Source of the DNA: Pseudomonadota bacterium
GTDB taxonomy: Bacteria > Pseudomonadota > Gammaproteobacteria > Burkholderiales > Burkholderiaceae_C
DNA: 56,820 nucleotides
NCBI GenBank assembly: GCA_029780695.1
Contig: JAKOYD010000067.1
Location: 1 to 56,820 of the forward strand
Direction of reading: 5' to 3'
Numbering within the stretch: position 1 is the stretch's first letter; every line of letters begins with the position of its first letter. The position numbers and the translations under genes are program-made. Shown here piece after piece: positions 27,169-35,465 of this stretch. The notes under the pieces were generated by a model. That model was not told the origin of the DNA, searched no databases, and saw nothing but the letters and a program-made list of their open reading frames with translations.

Positions 27169-27891
27169 TCAGCCCGCGGCGACGCGCGCGACCTGCTCGG
27201 AGGTCTGCCCGAAGCGCCGCTCGCGCGCCGCATACGCGGCCAGCGCCTCGTCCAGCGCGGCTTCGTCGAAGTCGGGCCAGAGCCGGTCGCTGAAATACAG
27301 TTCGCTGTAGGCGCATTGCCACAGCAGGAAGTTGCTGATGCGCTGCTCGCCGCCGGTGCGGATCAGCAAGTCCGGGTCGGCCACGTGCGCCAGCGCCATC
27401 GCGCGGTCGAGCGCGGCTTCAGTGACGGGTTCGCCGCGCGCGGCCAGGCGCGACGCGGCCTGCGCGATGTCCCAGCGACCGCCGTAGTTGAAGCACACAT
27501 TGAGCACCATGCGCCCATTGTCGGCGGTATCGGCCTCGGCCTTCGCCAGGCCGCGCTGCATGCGCTCGGACAGCCCGCCGCGATCGCCCACGAAATGCAG
27601 GCGGATGCCGCCCTTGCGCAACTCCGGCACCTCGCGCGTCAGCGCCTTGCCCATCAGTTCCATCAGGCCACTGACCTCTTCCTCGGGCCGGTTCCAGTTT
27701 TCCGAGGAGAACGCAAACACCGTCAGCACCCCCACCCCGCGCTCGGCGCAGGCGCGAATGCAGCGCCGCAGCGACTCCACGCCCTGGCGATGCCCCGCAA
27801 TGCGCGGCATCAGCCGACGCTTGGCCCAACGCCCATTGCCATCCATGACGATGGCAATGTGATGCGGCATGGCGGCGGACGGCGATGTCAT
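27169..27891 (-). CDS. uppS: Undecaprenyl diphosphate synthase (cis-prenyltransferase)
   Basis: Adds isoprene units to farnesyl diphosphate to make the C55 lipid carrier for peptidoglycan and O-antigen. The 240-aa product has the catalytic Asp17 in IAIVMDGNGRWAKRR, then GHRQGVESLRR and FAFSSENWNRP. The C-terminal RTGGEQRISNFLLWQCAYSE is the other signature. The start is ATG 27891. It sits between frr and cdsA as usual, but the gap to frr is unusually long (271 bp) and holds three different repeats. Confidence 0.97.
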   Translation of the reverse strand: MTSPSAAMPHHIAIVMDGNGRWAKRRLMPRIAGHRQGVESLRRCIRACAERGVGVLTVFAFSSENWNRPEEEVSGLMELMGKALTREVPELRKGGIRLHFVGDRGGLSERMQRGLAKAEADTADNGRMVLNVCFNYGGRWDIAQAASRLAARGEPVTEAALDRAMALAHVADPDLLIRTGGEQRISNFLLWQCAYSELYFSDRLWPDFDEAALDEALAAYAARERRFGQTSEQVARVAAG

Positions 27892-27910
27892 CAACGGAAT
27901 ATGAAAGAAA

Positions 27911-27960
27911 TTGGCGCTCAGCGCTTGTCCATCATACGCAAGCAGCTACTATTTTTATAG
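27911..27960 (-). repeat. Family A palindromic element between frr and uppS
   Basis: On the minus strand: CTATAAAAATAGTAGCTGCT, TGCGTATGATGGACAAGCGC, TGAGCGCCAA. It is the first of three repeats packed into this gap. Confidence 0.8.
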
Positions 27961-27983
27961 TGATCAGCCTGGCGACCACTTCC

Positions 27984-28022
27984 CCTCACCCCAACCCTCT
28001 CCCGCCAGCGAGAGAGGGAGCA
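27984..28022. repeat. CCCTCACCCCAACCCTCTCCC-type inverted repeat
   Basis: CCTCACCCCAACCCTCTCCC, followed by GCCAGCGAGAGAGGGAG, forms a CCCTCTC/GAGAGGG hairpin. Repeats with this sequence are widespread between genes in proteobacteria. It is the second repeat in the frr-uppS gap. Confidence 0.7.
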
Positions 28023-28064
28023 AAACCCGACTGCACTGACCCAGCCCGACCAAGAAAAACGAAA

Positions 28065-28162
28065 GGCCGCGGAGCAGGCCATGCGCGAACGCCGCGCTCG
28101 GGGTCTCCCCGAGCGCCAGCGTTGTCCCCTTGGGGGATGACGCCGCAGGCGGCTCAGGGGGG
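28065..28162 (+). repeat. Family B element abutting the frr stop codon
   Basis: Runs GGCCGCGGAGCAGGCCATGC ... CGTTGTCCCCTTGGGGGATGA ... GGCGGCTCAGGGGGG and ends at the frr TGA (28163-28165). On the frr strand it starts CCCCCCTGAGCCGCC, TGC, GGCG. Confidence 0.8.
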
Positions 28163-28723
28163 TCATACCTCCATGATGTCCTTTTCCTTGCCCACCACCA
28201 GCGCATCGATCTCGGCGATGTGCTTGTCGGTGGCCTTCTGGACTTCGGCTTCGGTGCGCTTCTGGTCGTCCTCGGTCGCTTCCTTGTCCTTCACCAGCTT
28301 CTTGACCGCTTCGTTGGCGTCGCGGCGCAGGTTGCGGATGGCGATCTTGGCGTTTTCGCCCTCGGCGCGCACGATCTTGGTCATCTCCTTGCGGCGCTCT
28401 TCGCTCATGGGCGGCATCGGCACGCGGATCAGATCGCCCATGCTGGCGGGGTTCAGGCCCAGGTCGCTTTCGCGAATGGCCTTCTCGATCTTGGCGCCCA
28501 TGCCCTTTTCCCACGGCTGCACGCTGATGGTGCGGGCGTCCAGCAGCGACACGTTGGCCACCTGCGACAGCGGCACATGGTTGCCGTAGTACTCGACGTG
28601 GATGGTGTCCAGCAACGCCGGGCTGGCGCGGCCGGTGCGAATCTTGGTCAGGTTGTGTTTGAACGCAGCGATGGACTGGTCCATCTTGGCCTGGGCGTTC
28701 TTCTTGATGTCGGCAATCGTCAT
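28163..28723 (-). CDS. frr: Ribosome recycling factor
   Basis: Splits post-termination ribosomes together with EF-G. The 186-aa product has the usual length and ends with the helical domain [21 protein letters not shown]. The signature [19 protein letters not shown] lies at about 31-49. The ATG at 28723 is 15 bp after the pyrH stop, so the two are co-transcribed. A family B repeat follows the stop codon directly. Confidence 0.98.
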   Translation of the reverse strand: MTIADIKKNAQAKMDQSIAAFKHNLTKIRTGRASPALLDTIHVEYYGNHVPLSQVANVSLLDARTISVQPWEKGMGAKIEKAIRESDLGLNPASMGDLIRVPMPPMSEERRKEMTKIVRAEGENAKIAIRNLRRDANEAVKKLVKDKEATEDDQKRTEAEVQKATDKHIAEIDALVVGKEKDIMEV

Positions 28724-28738
28724 GGCATCACTCCTTGG

Positions 28739-29461
28739 TCAGACATGCACCAGCGTGCCCTCGTCGCCGCCCTGCACCACGCTCTTGAGCGCGCCGGGCT
28801 TGAAGATCGAGAACACCTTGATCGGCAGCTTCTGGTCGCGGCACAGGGCGAAGGCGGTGGCGTCCATGATGCCCAGGTTGCGCGTCATGGCTTCGTCGAA
28901 GGTCAGACGGGTGTAGCGCGTGGCCTTGGGGTCTTTCTTGGGGTCGGCGGTGTACACGCCGTCCACCTTGGTGGCCTTCAGCACCAGTTCGGCGCCAATT
29001 TCAGCCCCGCGCAAGGCGGCCGCGGTGTCGGTGGTGAAGAACGGGTTGCCGGTGCCGGCGGCAAACACGACGACCTTGCCTTCTTCGAGGTACTGCAGCG
29101 CCTTGGGGCGCACGTAGGGCTCGACCACCTGCTCGATGGCAATGGCGCTCATCACGCGCGCCGTCAGGCCCTGGTGGTTCATGGCATCGGCCAGCGCCAG
29201 CGCGTTCATCACCGTGGCCAGCATGCCCATGTAGTCGGCGGTGGCGCGGTCCATGCCGGCCGATCCGCCCGCCACGCCGCGAAAGATGTTGCCGCCGCCA
29301 ATCACCACCGCCACCTGCACGCCCATGCGTGTCACTTCAGCGATCTCGCCCACCATGCGTTCGATGGTGGCGCGGTTGATACCGAAGGCGTCGTCGCCCA
29401 TCAAGGCTTCGCCGGACAGCTTGAGCAGGATGCGCTTGTAGGCAGGTTTGGCTTTGGTCAT
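28739..29461 (-). CDS. pyrH: UMP kinase
   Basis: Phosphorylates UMP to UDP. This is a bacterial hexameric amino-acid-kinase-fold enzyme, feedback-inhibited by UTP in E. coli. The 240-aa product has [17 protein letters not shown] near the N-terminus, the glycine-rich [13 protein letters not shown] and [20 protein letters not shown]. It has its conserved place between tsf and frr. The 170-bp gap to tsf contains a family B element. Confidence 0.98.
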   Translation of the reverse strand: MTKAKPAYKRILLKLSGEALMGDDAFGINRATIERMVGEIAEVTRMGVQVAVVIGGGNIFRGVAGGSAGMDRATADYMGMLATVMNALALADAMNHQGLTARVMSAIAIEQVVEPYVRPKALQYLEEGKVVVFAAGTGNPFFTTDTAAALRGAEIGAELVLKATKVDGVYTADPKKDPKATRYTRLTFDEAMTRNLGIMDATAFALCRDQKLPIKVFSIFKPGALKSVVQGGDEGTLVHV

Positions 29462-29531
29462 CGGCAGTGATTCCGAAAGGGGGCGGGCAAGAGTCTACAG
29501 GGTGCGTGGCGCCAATGACCGCGTGATCGGT

Positions 29532-29631
29532 CAGGCCAGCGAACGCCGTGCACGGGCTTGCACCAGGCACCGGCGTTATCCCCCTTCCCGAAGAGAGAAG
29601 GGGGAAGCGGCGTCAGCCGCTCAGGGGGATG
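29532..29631 (+). repeat. Family B element abutting the tsf stop codon
   Basis: Runs CAGGCCAGCGAACGCCGTGC ... CCCCCTTCCCGAAGAGAGAAGG ... GGCGTCAGCCGCTCAGGGGGA and ends 2 bases before the tsf TGA triplet (29632-29634). On the tsf strand it gives hairpins AGCGGC-TGAC-GCCGCT and CCCCCTTC...GAAGGGGG. The pairing resembles the carB copy although the bases differ. Confidence 0.8.
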
Positions 29632-30516
29632 TCAGGCCTTGCTCGCTGCAGCAACCTGCGCAGCCACCTCGGCGGCGAAGTCATCCTGCTTCTTCTCGAT
29701 GCCCTCGCCCACCACGTACAAGGTAAAGCCGCTGACCTGCGTGCCTTTTTCCTTCAGCATCTGCTCGACGGTCTGCTTGTCGTTCTTCACGAAGGGCTGG
29801 TTGAACAGCGACACTTCCTTCAGGTACTTCTGCACCGAGCCTTCGACCATCTTGGCGGCGATGTCGGCCGGCTTGCCGGATTCCTGCGCCTTGGCGGCGG
29901 CGACGCTGCGCTCGCGCTCGATCAGTTCGGCCGGCACGTCGCTGCTCGCCAGGGCCACGGGCTTCATGGCGGCCACGTGCATGGCCACGTCCTTGGCGGC
30001 CACTTCGTCACCCGAATACTCGACCAGCACGCCAATGCGCGTGCCGTGCACGTAGCTGGCCACCTTGCCGGCCTTGCGCACGAAGCGGCGGAAGCTCATG
30101 TTCTCGCCAATCTTGCCGATCAGGCCGACGCGCACGTCTTCCAGCGTGGGGCCGTAGCCGTCCTGGCTGTACGCCAGCGCGCCCAGGGCGGCGACGTCGG
30201 CCGGGTTCTGCTCGGCCACCAGCTTGGCGGCAGCGGCGGCCATGTTCAGGAACATGTCGTTCTTGGTCACGAAGTCGGTTTCGCAGTTGACTTCGATCAT
30301 GGCGCCCACGTCGCCGGCCACATGGGCGGCGATCACGCCTTCGGCCGTCACGCGGCTGGCGGCCTTGCCGGCCTTGGTGCCCAGCTTGACGCGCAGGATT
30401 TCTTCGGCCTTGGCCATGTCGCCGTCGGCCTCGGTCAGTGCCTTCTTGCACTCCATCATGGGTGCGTCGGTCTTGGCGCGCAGTTCGGCGACCATGCTTG
30501 CGGTGATTGCTGCCAT
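29632..30516 (-). CDS. tsf: Elongation factor Ts
   Basis: Guanine-nucleotide exchange factor for EF-Tu. The 294-aa product has the N-terminal UBA-like helix signature [19 protein letters not shown] and the TDFV motif in [14 protein letters not shown]. The C-terminal helical module ends [17 protein letters not shown]. It follows rpsB after a 131-bp gap holding a terminator-like hairpin, as in the rpsB-tsf operons of other bacteria. Confidence 0.98.
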   Translation of the reverse strand: MAAITASMVAELRAKTDAPMMECKKALTEADGDMAKAEEILRVKLGTKAGKAASRVTAEGVIAAHVAGDVGAMIEVNCETDFVTKNDMFLNMAAAAAKLVAEQNPADVAALGALAYSQDGYGPTLEDVRVGLIGKIGENMSFRRFVRKAGKVASYVHGTRIGVLVEYSGDEVAAKDVAMHVAAMKPVALASSDVPAELIERERSVAAAKAQESGKPADIAAKMVEGSVQKYLKEVSLFNQPFVKNDKQTVEQMLKEKGTQVSGFTLYVVGEGIEKKQDDFAAEVAAQVAAASKA

Positions 30517-30588
30517 GTGTTTACTCCGGTGATGTGGGTGAAAGCGGAGCGGATCGCACGAGCCGCTCCAGCAAAAAAACAGGACATT

Positions 30589-30613
30589 AAAAAGGGGCCA
30601 TGACGCCCCCTTT
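30589..30613 (-). terminator. Intrinsic terminator or attenuator between rpsB and tsf
   Basis: On the minus strand AAAGGGGGC and GCCCCTTT pair across a short loop and are followed by a five-T run. A second hairpin (GGAGCGG...CCGCTCC, about 30544-30569) lies closer to tsf. Partial termination here would lower tsf relative to rpsB. Confidence 0.65.
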
Positions 30614-30647
30614 GCCGTCAGCCGCGGTCAGGCGGCTGTGAGCCGGG

Positions 30648-31403
30648 TCAGGCGGCGCTGGCGTCCTCGACTTCGACGAACTCGTCGGTGCCTTCGGCCT
30701 GCACGGCCTTGATCACGTCGTTGACGGCGTTGGCCTTGCCTTCCAGCACGGCGTCGGCCATGCCGCGGGCGTACAGCGTCACGGCCTTGGCCGAGTCGTC
30801 GTTGCCGGGGATGACGTAGTCGATGCCGTCGGGGTTGTGGTTGGAATCGACCACGCCGATCAGCGGAATGCCCAGCTTCTTGGCTTCGGACACGGCGATC
30901 TTGTGGTAGCCGACGTCAATGATGAAGATGGCATCCGGCAGCGCACCCATGTCCTGGATGCCGCCGATGTCCTTTTCGAGCTTTTCCATCTCGCGCGAGA
31001 ACATGAGCTGCTCTTTCTTGCTCATGCTGTCCAGGCCGGCTTCCTGCTGGGCCTTCATGTCCTTCAGGCGCTTGAGCGAGGTCTTGACGGTCTTGAAGTT
31101 GGTCAGCATGCCACCGAGCCAGCGCGTCTCGACGTAGGGCATGCCGGCGCGGCGGGCCTCTTCGGCCACGATCTCGCGCGCCTGACGCTTGGTGCCCACG
31201 AACAGGATGGTGCCGCGGTTGCTCGCCAGTTGCTTGGCGAACTTCTGCGCGTCCTGGAACATCGGCAGCGATTTTTCCAGGTTGATGATGTGGATCTTGT
31301 TGCGATGGCCGAAGATATAGGGGGCCATCTTGGGGTTCCAGAAGCGCGTTTGGTGGCCGAAGTGGACACCGGCTTCCAGCATTTGACGCATGGTCACGGA
31401 CAT
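30648..31403 (-). CDS. rpsB: 30S ribosomal protein S2
   Basis: Late-assembling 30S subunit protein that bridges the head and body near S1. The 251-aa product begins [20 protein letters not shown], with [11 protein letters not shown] and [21 protein letters not shown] as family signatures, and has an acidic C-terminal tail. The ATG at 31403 has GAGAAGG about nine bases upstream. It is the first gene of the long minus-strand cluster and has a ~160-nt leader. Confidence 0.98.
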   Translation of the reverse strand: MSVTMRQMLEAGVHFGHQTRFWNPKMAPYIFGHRNKIHIINLEKSLPMFQDAQKFAKQLASNRGTILFVGTKRQAREIVAEEARRAGMPYVETRWLGGMLTNFKTVKTSLKRLKDMKAQQEAGLDSMSKKEQLMFSREMEKLEKDIGGIQDMGALPDAIFIIDVGYHKIAVSEAKKLGIPLIGVVDSNHNPDGIDYVIPGNDDSAKAVTLYARGMADAVLEGKANAVNDVIKAVQAEGTDEFVEVEDASAA

Positions 31404-31667
31404 GGGAATTACCTTCTCAAGGTTGGGTCTGAAAGCCAGCCCGCTCAATCGACACACAAAACGCCTGTTGCCAGGGCCTGCGGCGACACCTCGTGGGGGC
31501 TGGTTTGCGATTTGCCCTGCGGCGCACTGCCCACAGCAGGCAGGCAGGCAAGCAACGCAGAACCATGGGATTATAGCAGTCCGCCCCGCGCCGACGGCCT
31601 TCCGGCAACCGCGGCAGGCTGGCCACCCACGTAGAATCCGCCGCGCTCCTTCCTCCCCCCGCAGTCC
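31404..31667 (-). promoter_or_regulatory. rpsB leader and divergent promoter region (rpsB / dadA)
   Basis: A 264-bp gap. On the minus strand a perfect TATAAT (31575-31570, in GCTATAATCCC) would start a leader of ~160 nt before rpsB. I see no good -35 at 17 bp. The leader contains GC-rich pairable stretches but no RNA family I can name. The dadA promoter must lie in the right half; I see no clear box for it. Confidence 0.5.
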
Positions 31668-32927
31668 ATGAACATCGCCATCCTCGGCGCCGGCATCATC
31701 GGCGTGACCACGGCCTACGAACTGGCGGCCGACGGCCATCAGGTCACCGTGTTCGAGCGCCACGCCAGCGTGGCCGAGGGCGCCAGCTTTGCCAACGCCG
31801 GCGTGGTGGCACCGGGCTACGTCACCCCTTGGGCAGCCCCCGGCATGCCGGCCAAGGTGCTGCGCCACCTGCTGGCCCGGCATGCGCCAATGCGCGTGCA
31901 GCGCCCGCTGGCGCTGGCCGACGTCGCCTGGATGCGCCAGTGGCTGCGCGCCTGCAACGCCGACAGCTACGCCAGCAACCGCGCCCGCATGCAGCGCCTG
32001 GCGTTCTACAGCCGCCAGCGGCTGCACGAAGTGGCCGCGCGCATGGCCTACGACTACGACCGCGCCAGCGGCTACCTGGTGCTGCTGCGCGGCGAGCGCG
32101 ACCAGCGCATGGTGCAGCCGGGTCTGGCGCTGCTGCGCGAGCTGGGCGTGCCGTTTCACGAGATCAACGCCGACGAGGCGCGCCAGATCGAGCCGGCGCT
32201 GCACCCCCACACGCCGCTGGCCGGCGCCATCCACCTGCCGCAGGACGAAGTCGGCAACTGCCGCCAGTTCGCCGTCATCCTGCGCGACGCGGCCGAGCAG
32301 CTGGGCGCGCGCTTCGTATTCAACACAGCCGTGACGCGCATAGACCAAGGGCAGTCAGCTACGCTTTATATAGCAAACGATGCCGCGCCGCGCGCCTTCG
32401 ACGCCATCGTGCTGTGCGCCGGCGTGCAGTCTGCCGCGCTGCTGCGTCCGCTGGGCGTGCGCCTGCCGCTGCGGCCGGTGTATGGCTATTCGATCAGCGC
32501 CCACATCCCCGAGCCGCTGTACGCCCCGCGCAGCGGCGTGATGGACGAGCGCTACAAGGTCGCCATCACCCGCATGGGCCAGCGTGTGCGCGTGGCAGGC
32601 TCGGCCGAAATCGGCGGGCGCGCCGACGAGCTGAACGACGACGCCATCCAGACGCTGTACAAGGTGCTGGCCGACTGGTTTCCGGGCGCGGCGCGGCTGT
32701 CCAGCGGCGTGCAGGTGTGGAAAGGCGCCCGCCCCATGCTGCCCGACGGCCCGCCGGTCATCGGCGCCAGCGGCATCCCTGGCCTGTGGCTCAACCTGGG
32801 CCACGGCTCCAGCGGCTGGGCGCTGGCCTGCGGCAGCGCGCGCGTGCTGGCCGACCAGATGGCCGGCCGGTCGCCCGAGATCGACGTCGAGGGGCTGGGC
32901 GCCCAGCGCTGGGCCGCCCGACGCTGA
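31668..32927 (+). CDS. dadA: D-amino acid dehydrogenase small-subunit family (FAD-dependent)
   Basis: Membrane-associated flavoprotein oxidising D-amino acids (typically D-alanine) to 2-oxo acids with electrons to the respiratory chain. The 419-aa product opens with the FAD Rossmann motif [18 protein letters not shown], followed by [19 protein letters not shown] as in DadA. The C-terminal [19 protein letters not shown] is the second FAD-contact signature. No alanine racemase gene is beside it. Residues ~225-238 ([14 protein letters not shown]) coincide with a family A element and use atypical codons. Confidence 0.92.
   Translation: MNIAILGAGIIGVTTAYELAADGHQVTVFERHASVAEGASFANAGVVAPGYVTPWAAPGMPAKVLRHLLARHAPMRVQRPLALADVAWMRQWLRACNADSYASNRARMQRLAFYSRQRLHEVAARMAYDYDRASGYLVLLRGERDQRMVQPGLALLRELGVPFHEINADEARQIEPALHPHTPLAGAIHLPQDEVGNCRQFAVILRDAAEQLGARFVFNTAVTRIDQGQSATLYIANDAAPRAFDAIVLCAGVQSAALLRPLGVRLPLRPVYGYSISAHIPEPLYAPRSGVMDERYKVAITRMGQRVRVAGSAEIGGRADELNDDAIQTLYKVLADWFPGAARLSSGVQVWKGARPMLPDGPPVIGASGIPGLWLNLGHGSSGWALACGSARVLADQMAGRSPEIDVEGLGAQRWAARR
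32338..32382 (-). repeat. Family A palindromic element inside dadA
   Basis: On the minus strand: TTTGCTATATAAAGCGTAGC, then TGACTGCCCTTGGTCTATGC. It is a degenerate copy read in frame within dadA, with local codons ATA, TCA, CTT, TAT, ATA. Confidence 0.55.
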
Positions 32928-32972
32928 CGCCAGCGCGCCCGGCGCACCTAGCGCGCGGCGCCGGCCCGCATA

Positions 32973-34526
32973 ATGACTCGGATGCCCCGCCTGCTGCGCC
33001 TCGACCACCCGGCCCCGCTGTTCGACGTGGCCGCCACACGTCGCCTGGAGCAGGCCGCCGCAGCCACCTTGCCGCCGCACACGCTGATGCAGCGCGCTGG
33101 GCTGGCCGTGGCGCGGCTGGCGCTGGCGATCCGGCCCCACGCGCGCACCGTGTGGGTGGCCTGCGGGCCCGGCAACAACGGCGGCGACGGCTTCGAGGCC
33201 GCCATGCACCTGAAGCGCTGGGGCGGCCACCCCATCGTGACCTGGCTGGGCAACGAAGCCCCCCTGCCGGATGACGCGCGCGCCTCGCTCGAACGGGCGC
33301 GCGCTGCAGGCGTGCCCTTTGCCCACGAGCCGCCGCGCGACCTGGGGCCGCAAGACCTGTGCATCGACGCCCTGCTGGGCATTGGCGCTACCCGCGCGCC
33401 CGAAGGCCGCATGGCCCAATGGCTGCTGCGCATGGATCAGGGTCCAGCGGCCCTGCTGGCGGTCGACGTGCCAACCGGACTGGACGCCGACACGGGCGCA
33501 TGGCAGCGCCCGGCAGATACACTTTTGATAGCAAACAACGCTGATCCAGACAGCGCAGAAGCCATATTTAACGCTCACTCGCCAGCCCCCGAACGCCACA
33601 CGTTGACCCTGCTCACCGTCAAGCCGGGCCTGTTCACCGGCCAGGGGCGCGATGCCTGCGGCACGCTCTGGTTCGACGACCTCGGCGTGCACAGCGACGA
33701 CGGCGTGCCGCCCACCGCCATGCTGTGCGGCGCGCCCGCCGCGTCACCGCGCCCGCACGCCAGCCACAAGGGCAGCTTTGGCGACGTGGCCGTGATCGGC
33801 GGCGTCAGCGACGCATCGCGTGGCGCCTCCATGGCCGGCGCCGCCCTGCTGGCCGCCAGCGCCGCGTTGCACGGCGGCGCGGGGCGGGTGTACGTCGGGC
33901 TGCTGGGCGACGGCGGCCCGACGCTCGACGTTTCGCAAGCTGAGCTGATGTTCCGCCGCCCCGATGAATTGCCATTGAACGCGATGACCGTGGTGTGCGG
34001 CTGCGGCGGCGGCGATGCCGTGCGCGATGCGCTGCCCGCCGTGCTGCAGGCGGCCGCGCGCCTGGTGCTGGACGCCGACGCGCTCAACGCCATCGCGCAG
34101 GACACGGCGCTGCAAGCCGCGCTCACCGCGCGAGCGGCGCGCGGCCAGGCCACCGTGCTGACCCCGCACCCGCTGGAAGCCGCGCGCCTGCTGGCCACCG
34201 ACACACGCCACGTGCAGGCCGACCGCCTGCGCGCCGCCCAGTCGCTTGCCACGCGCTTTGCCTGCGTCACGGTTCTCAAAGGCTCCGGCAGCGTCATTGC
34301 CGCGCCCGACGAGTTGCCGCGCATCAACGCCACCGGCAACGCCCGCCTGGCCACGCCCGGCTCGGGCGACGTGCTGGCAGGCCTGATCGGCGCGCGCATG
34401 GCGGGCGGAATGTCGCCGTTCGACGCCGCCTGCGCGGCCGTCTACCACCACGGACTAATCGCCGACGGCTGGCCTGCGGGCCGTGCGCTCACCGCCAGCG
34501 CGCTGGCGCGGCGGTTGACGGCCTGA
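32973..34526 (+). CDS. nnr: Bifunctional NAD(P)H-hydrate epimerase / ADP-dependent dehydratase
   Basis: Repairs hydrated NAD(P)H. The N-terminal YjeF_N domain (about 1-215) epimerises R- and S-NADHX, and the C-terminal ribokinase-like domain (about 240-517) dehydrates S-NADHX using ADP. The 517-aa product shows CGPGNNGGDGFEAAMHL (64-80) and ALLAVDVPTGLDADTG in the first domain. ATPGSGDVLAGLIGARMAGG near residue 460 holds the catalytic region of the second. Residues ~183-200 (DTLLIANNADPDSAEAIF), near the end of the epimerase domain, come from a family A element. M4 (32982) is an alternative start. Confidence 0.94.
   Translation: MTRMPRLLRLDHPAPLFDVAATRRLEQAAAATLPPHTLMQRAGLAVARLALAIRPHARTVWVACGPGNNGGDGFEAAMHLKRWGGHPIVTWLGNEAPLPDDARASLERARAAGVPFAHEPPRDLGPQDLCIDALLGIGATRAPEGRMAQWLLRMDQGPAALLAVDVPTGLDADTGAWQRPADTLLIANNADPDSAEAIFNAHSPAPERHTLTLLTVKPGLFTGQGRDACGTLWFDDLGVHSDDGVPPTAMLCGAPAASPRPHASHKGSFGDVAVIGGVSDASRGASMAGAALLAASAALHGGAGRVYVGLLGDGGPTLDVSQAELMFRRPDELPLNAMTVVCGCGGGDAVRDALPAVLQAAARLVLDADALNAIAQDTALQAALTARAARGQATVLTPHPLEAARLLATDTRHVQADRLRAAQSLATRFACVTVLKGSGSVIAAPDELPRINATGNARLATPGSGDVLAGLIGARMAGGMSPFDAACAAVYHHGLIADGWPAGRALTASALARRLTA
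33520..33573 (+). repeat. Family A palindromic element inside nnr
   Basis: Reads ACTTTTGATAGCAAACAA, CGCTGATCCAGACAGCG, CAGAAGCCATATTTAACG. It lies on the same strand as the gene and is translated in frame as LLIANNADPDSAEAIFN. Confidence 0.8.
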
Positions 34527-34612
34527 CTGCACTCAATAAGACCAACCGGCCCGTCGTGCGGGCCAGTTTCAATGTCACAAGCCAGCGCGGACCGCGCGGC
34601 CGCTCCCCACCC

Positions 34613-35380
34613 TCAGCCGCGCCCGACGAACGGCATCTTGGTGGCCATCACCGTGTGGAACAGCACGTTGGCCGACAGCGGCAGGTTGGCCATGTACAGC
34701 ACGGACTGGCCGACCACGGCGACGTCCATGCGGGGTTCTTCCATCAACTGGCCGTTGGGCTGCAGGATGCCGGCGGCCATGCGCGTGGTCATGTCGGTGG
34801 CGGCATTGCCAATGTCGATCTGGCCGACGGCGATGTCGTGCGCGCGTCCGTCCAGCGCCGCGGTCTTGGTCAGCCCGGTGACGGCGTGCTTGGTGGCCGT
34901 GTAGGCGATGCTGAGGGGCCGCGGCGCATGCGCCGAGATGCTGCCGTTGTTGATGATGCGGCCGCCCTGCGGCGACTGCGCCTTCATGGCGCGGAAGGCC
35001 GACTGCATGCACCAGAACATGCCGGTCAGGTTGACGTCGACCACGTTGCGCCATTGCTCGGGCGTCAGTTCGTCCAGCGGCACGGCGGGCGCGCCCATGC
35101 CGGCGTTGTTGAACAGCAGGTCGACGCGGCCGAAGGTGGCCACGGTACGGTCGAAAAGCGCCTGCACGGCCAGCGGCTCGCACACGTCGGTGGGCACGCA
35201 CAGCGCGCGCGCGCCGGCGCCCGATTCGGCGGCCACCTGCTGCAGCGGCTCGGCGCGGCGCCCGGCCAGCGCCACCTGCCAGCCGTCGGCCAACAGGGCC
35301 AGTGCCGCAGCGCGGCCGATGCCGGTGCCAGCGCCGGTGACGATGGCGGTGCGGGGGGTGCGGTTCACGGCTTTCTCCAA
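34613..35380 (-). CDS. Short-chain dehydrogenase/reductase (SDR)
   Basis: Classical SDR, 255 aa. The cofactor motif TGAGTGIG is at 15-22 and NNAG at 91-94. The active-site Ser is around 147-149, with Tyr160 and Lys164 in the YxxxK pattern ([11 protein letters not shown]). Arg41-Arg42 after the second strand suggests NADP preference. The substrate cannot be inferred. It converges with nnr (86 bp between stops) and lies 58 bp downstream of rnr on the same strand. Confidence 0.9.
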   Translation of the reverse strand: MEKAVNRTPRTAIVTGAGTGIGRAAALALLADGWQVALAGRRAEPLQQVAAESGAGARALCVPTDVCEPLAVQALFDRTVATFGRVDLLFNNAGMGAPAVPLDELTPEQWRNVVDVNLTGMFWCMQSAFRAMKAQSPQGGRIINNGSISAHAPRPLSIAYTATKHAVTGLTKTAALDGRAHDIAVGQIDIGNAATDMTTRMAAGILQPNGQLMEEPRMDVAVVGQSVLYMANLPLSANVLFHTVMATKMPFVGRG

Positions 35381-35411
35381 TCAAAACATGCGTTGACGCC
35401 GGCGAATAAAG

Positions 35412-35465
35412 GATCAAATGCTATTTTATTGATAGCAACTAGCGCCGACTCTTGCGCGGCTTGCC
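35412..35465 (+). repeat. Family A palindromic element spanning the rnr stop codon
   Basis: Reads ATCAAATGCTATTTTATTGA, TAGCAACTAGCGCCGACTCT, TGCGCGGCTTGCC, much like the copy at 52977. The rnr TAG (35439-35441) and the last codons of rnr lie inside it. Confidence 0.65.

Noticed and set aside
31404..31667. Known ribosomal-protein leader motif upstream of rpsB
   Set aside because: The leader has GC-rich pairable segments, but I could not match them to a described S2 leader structure by eye.
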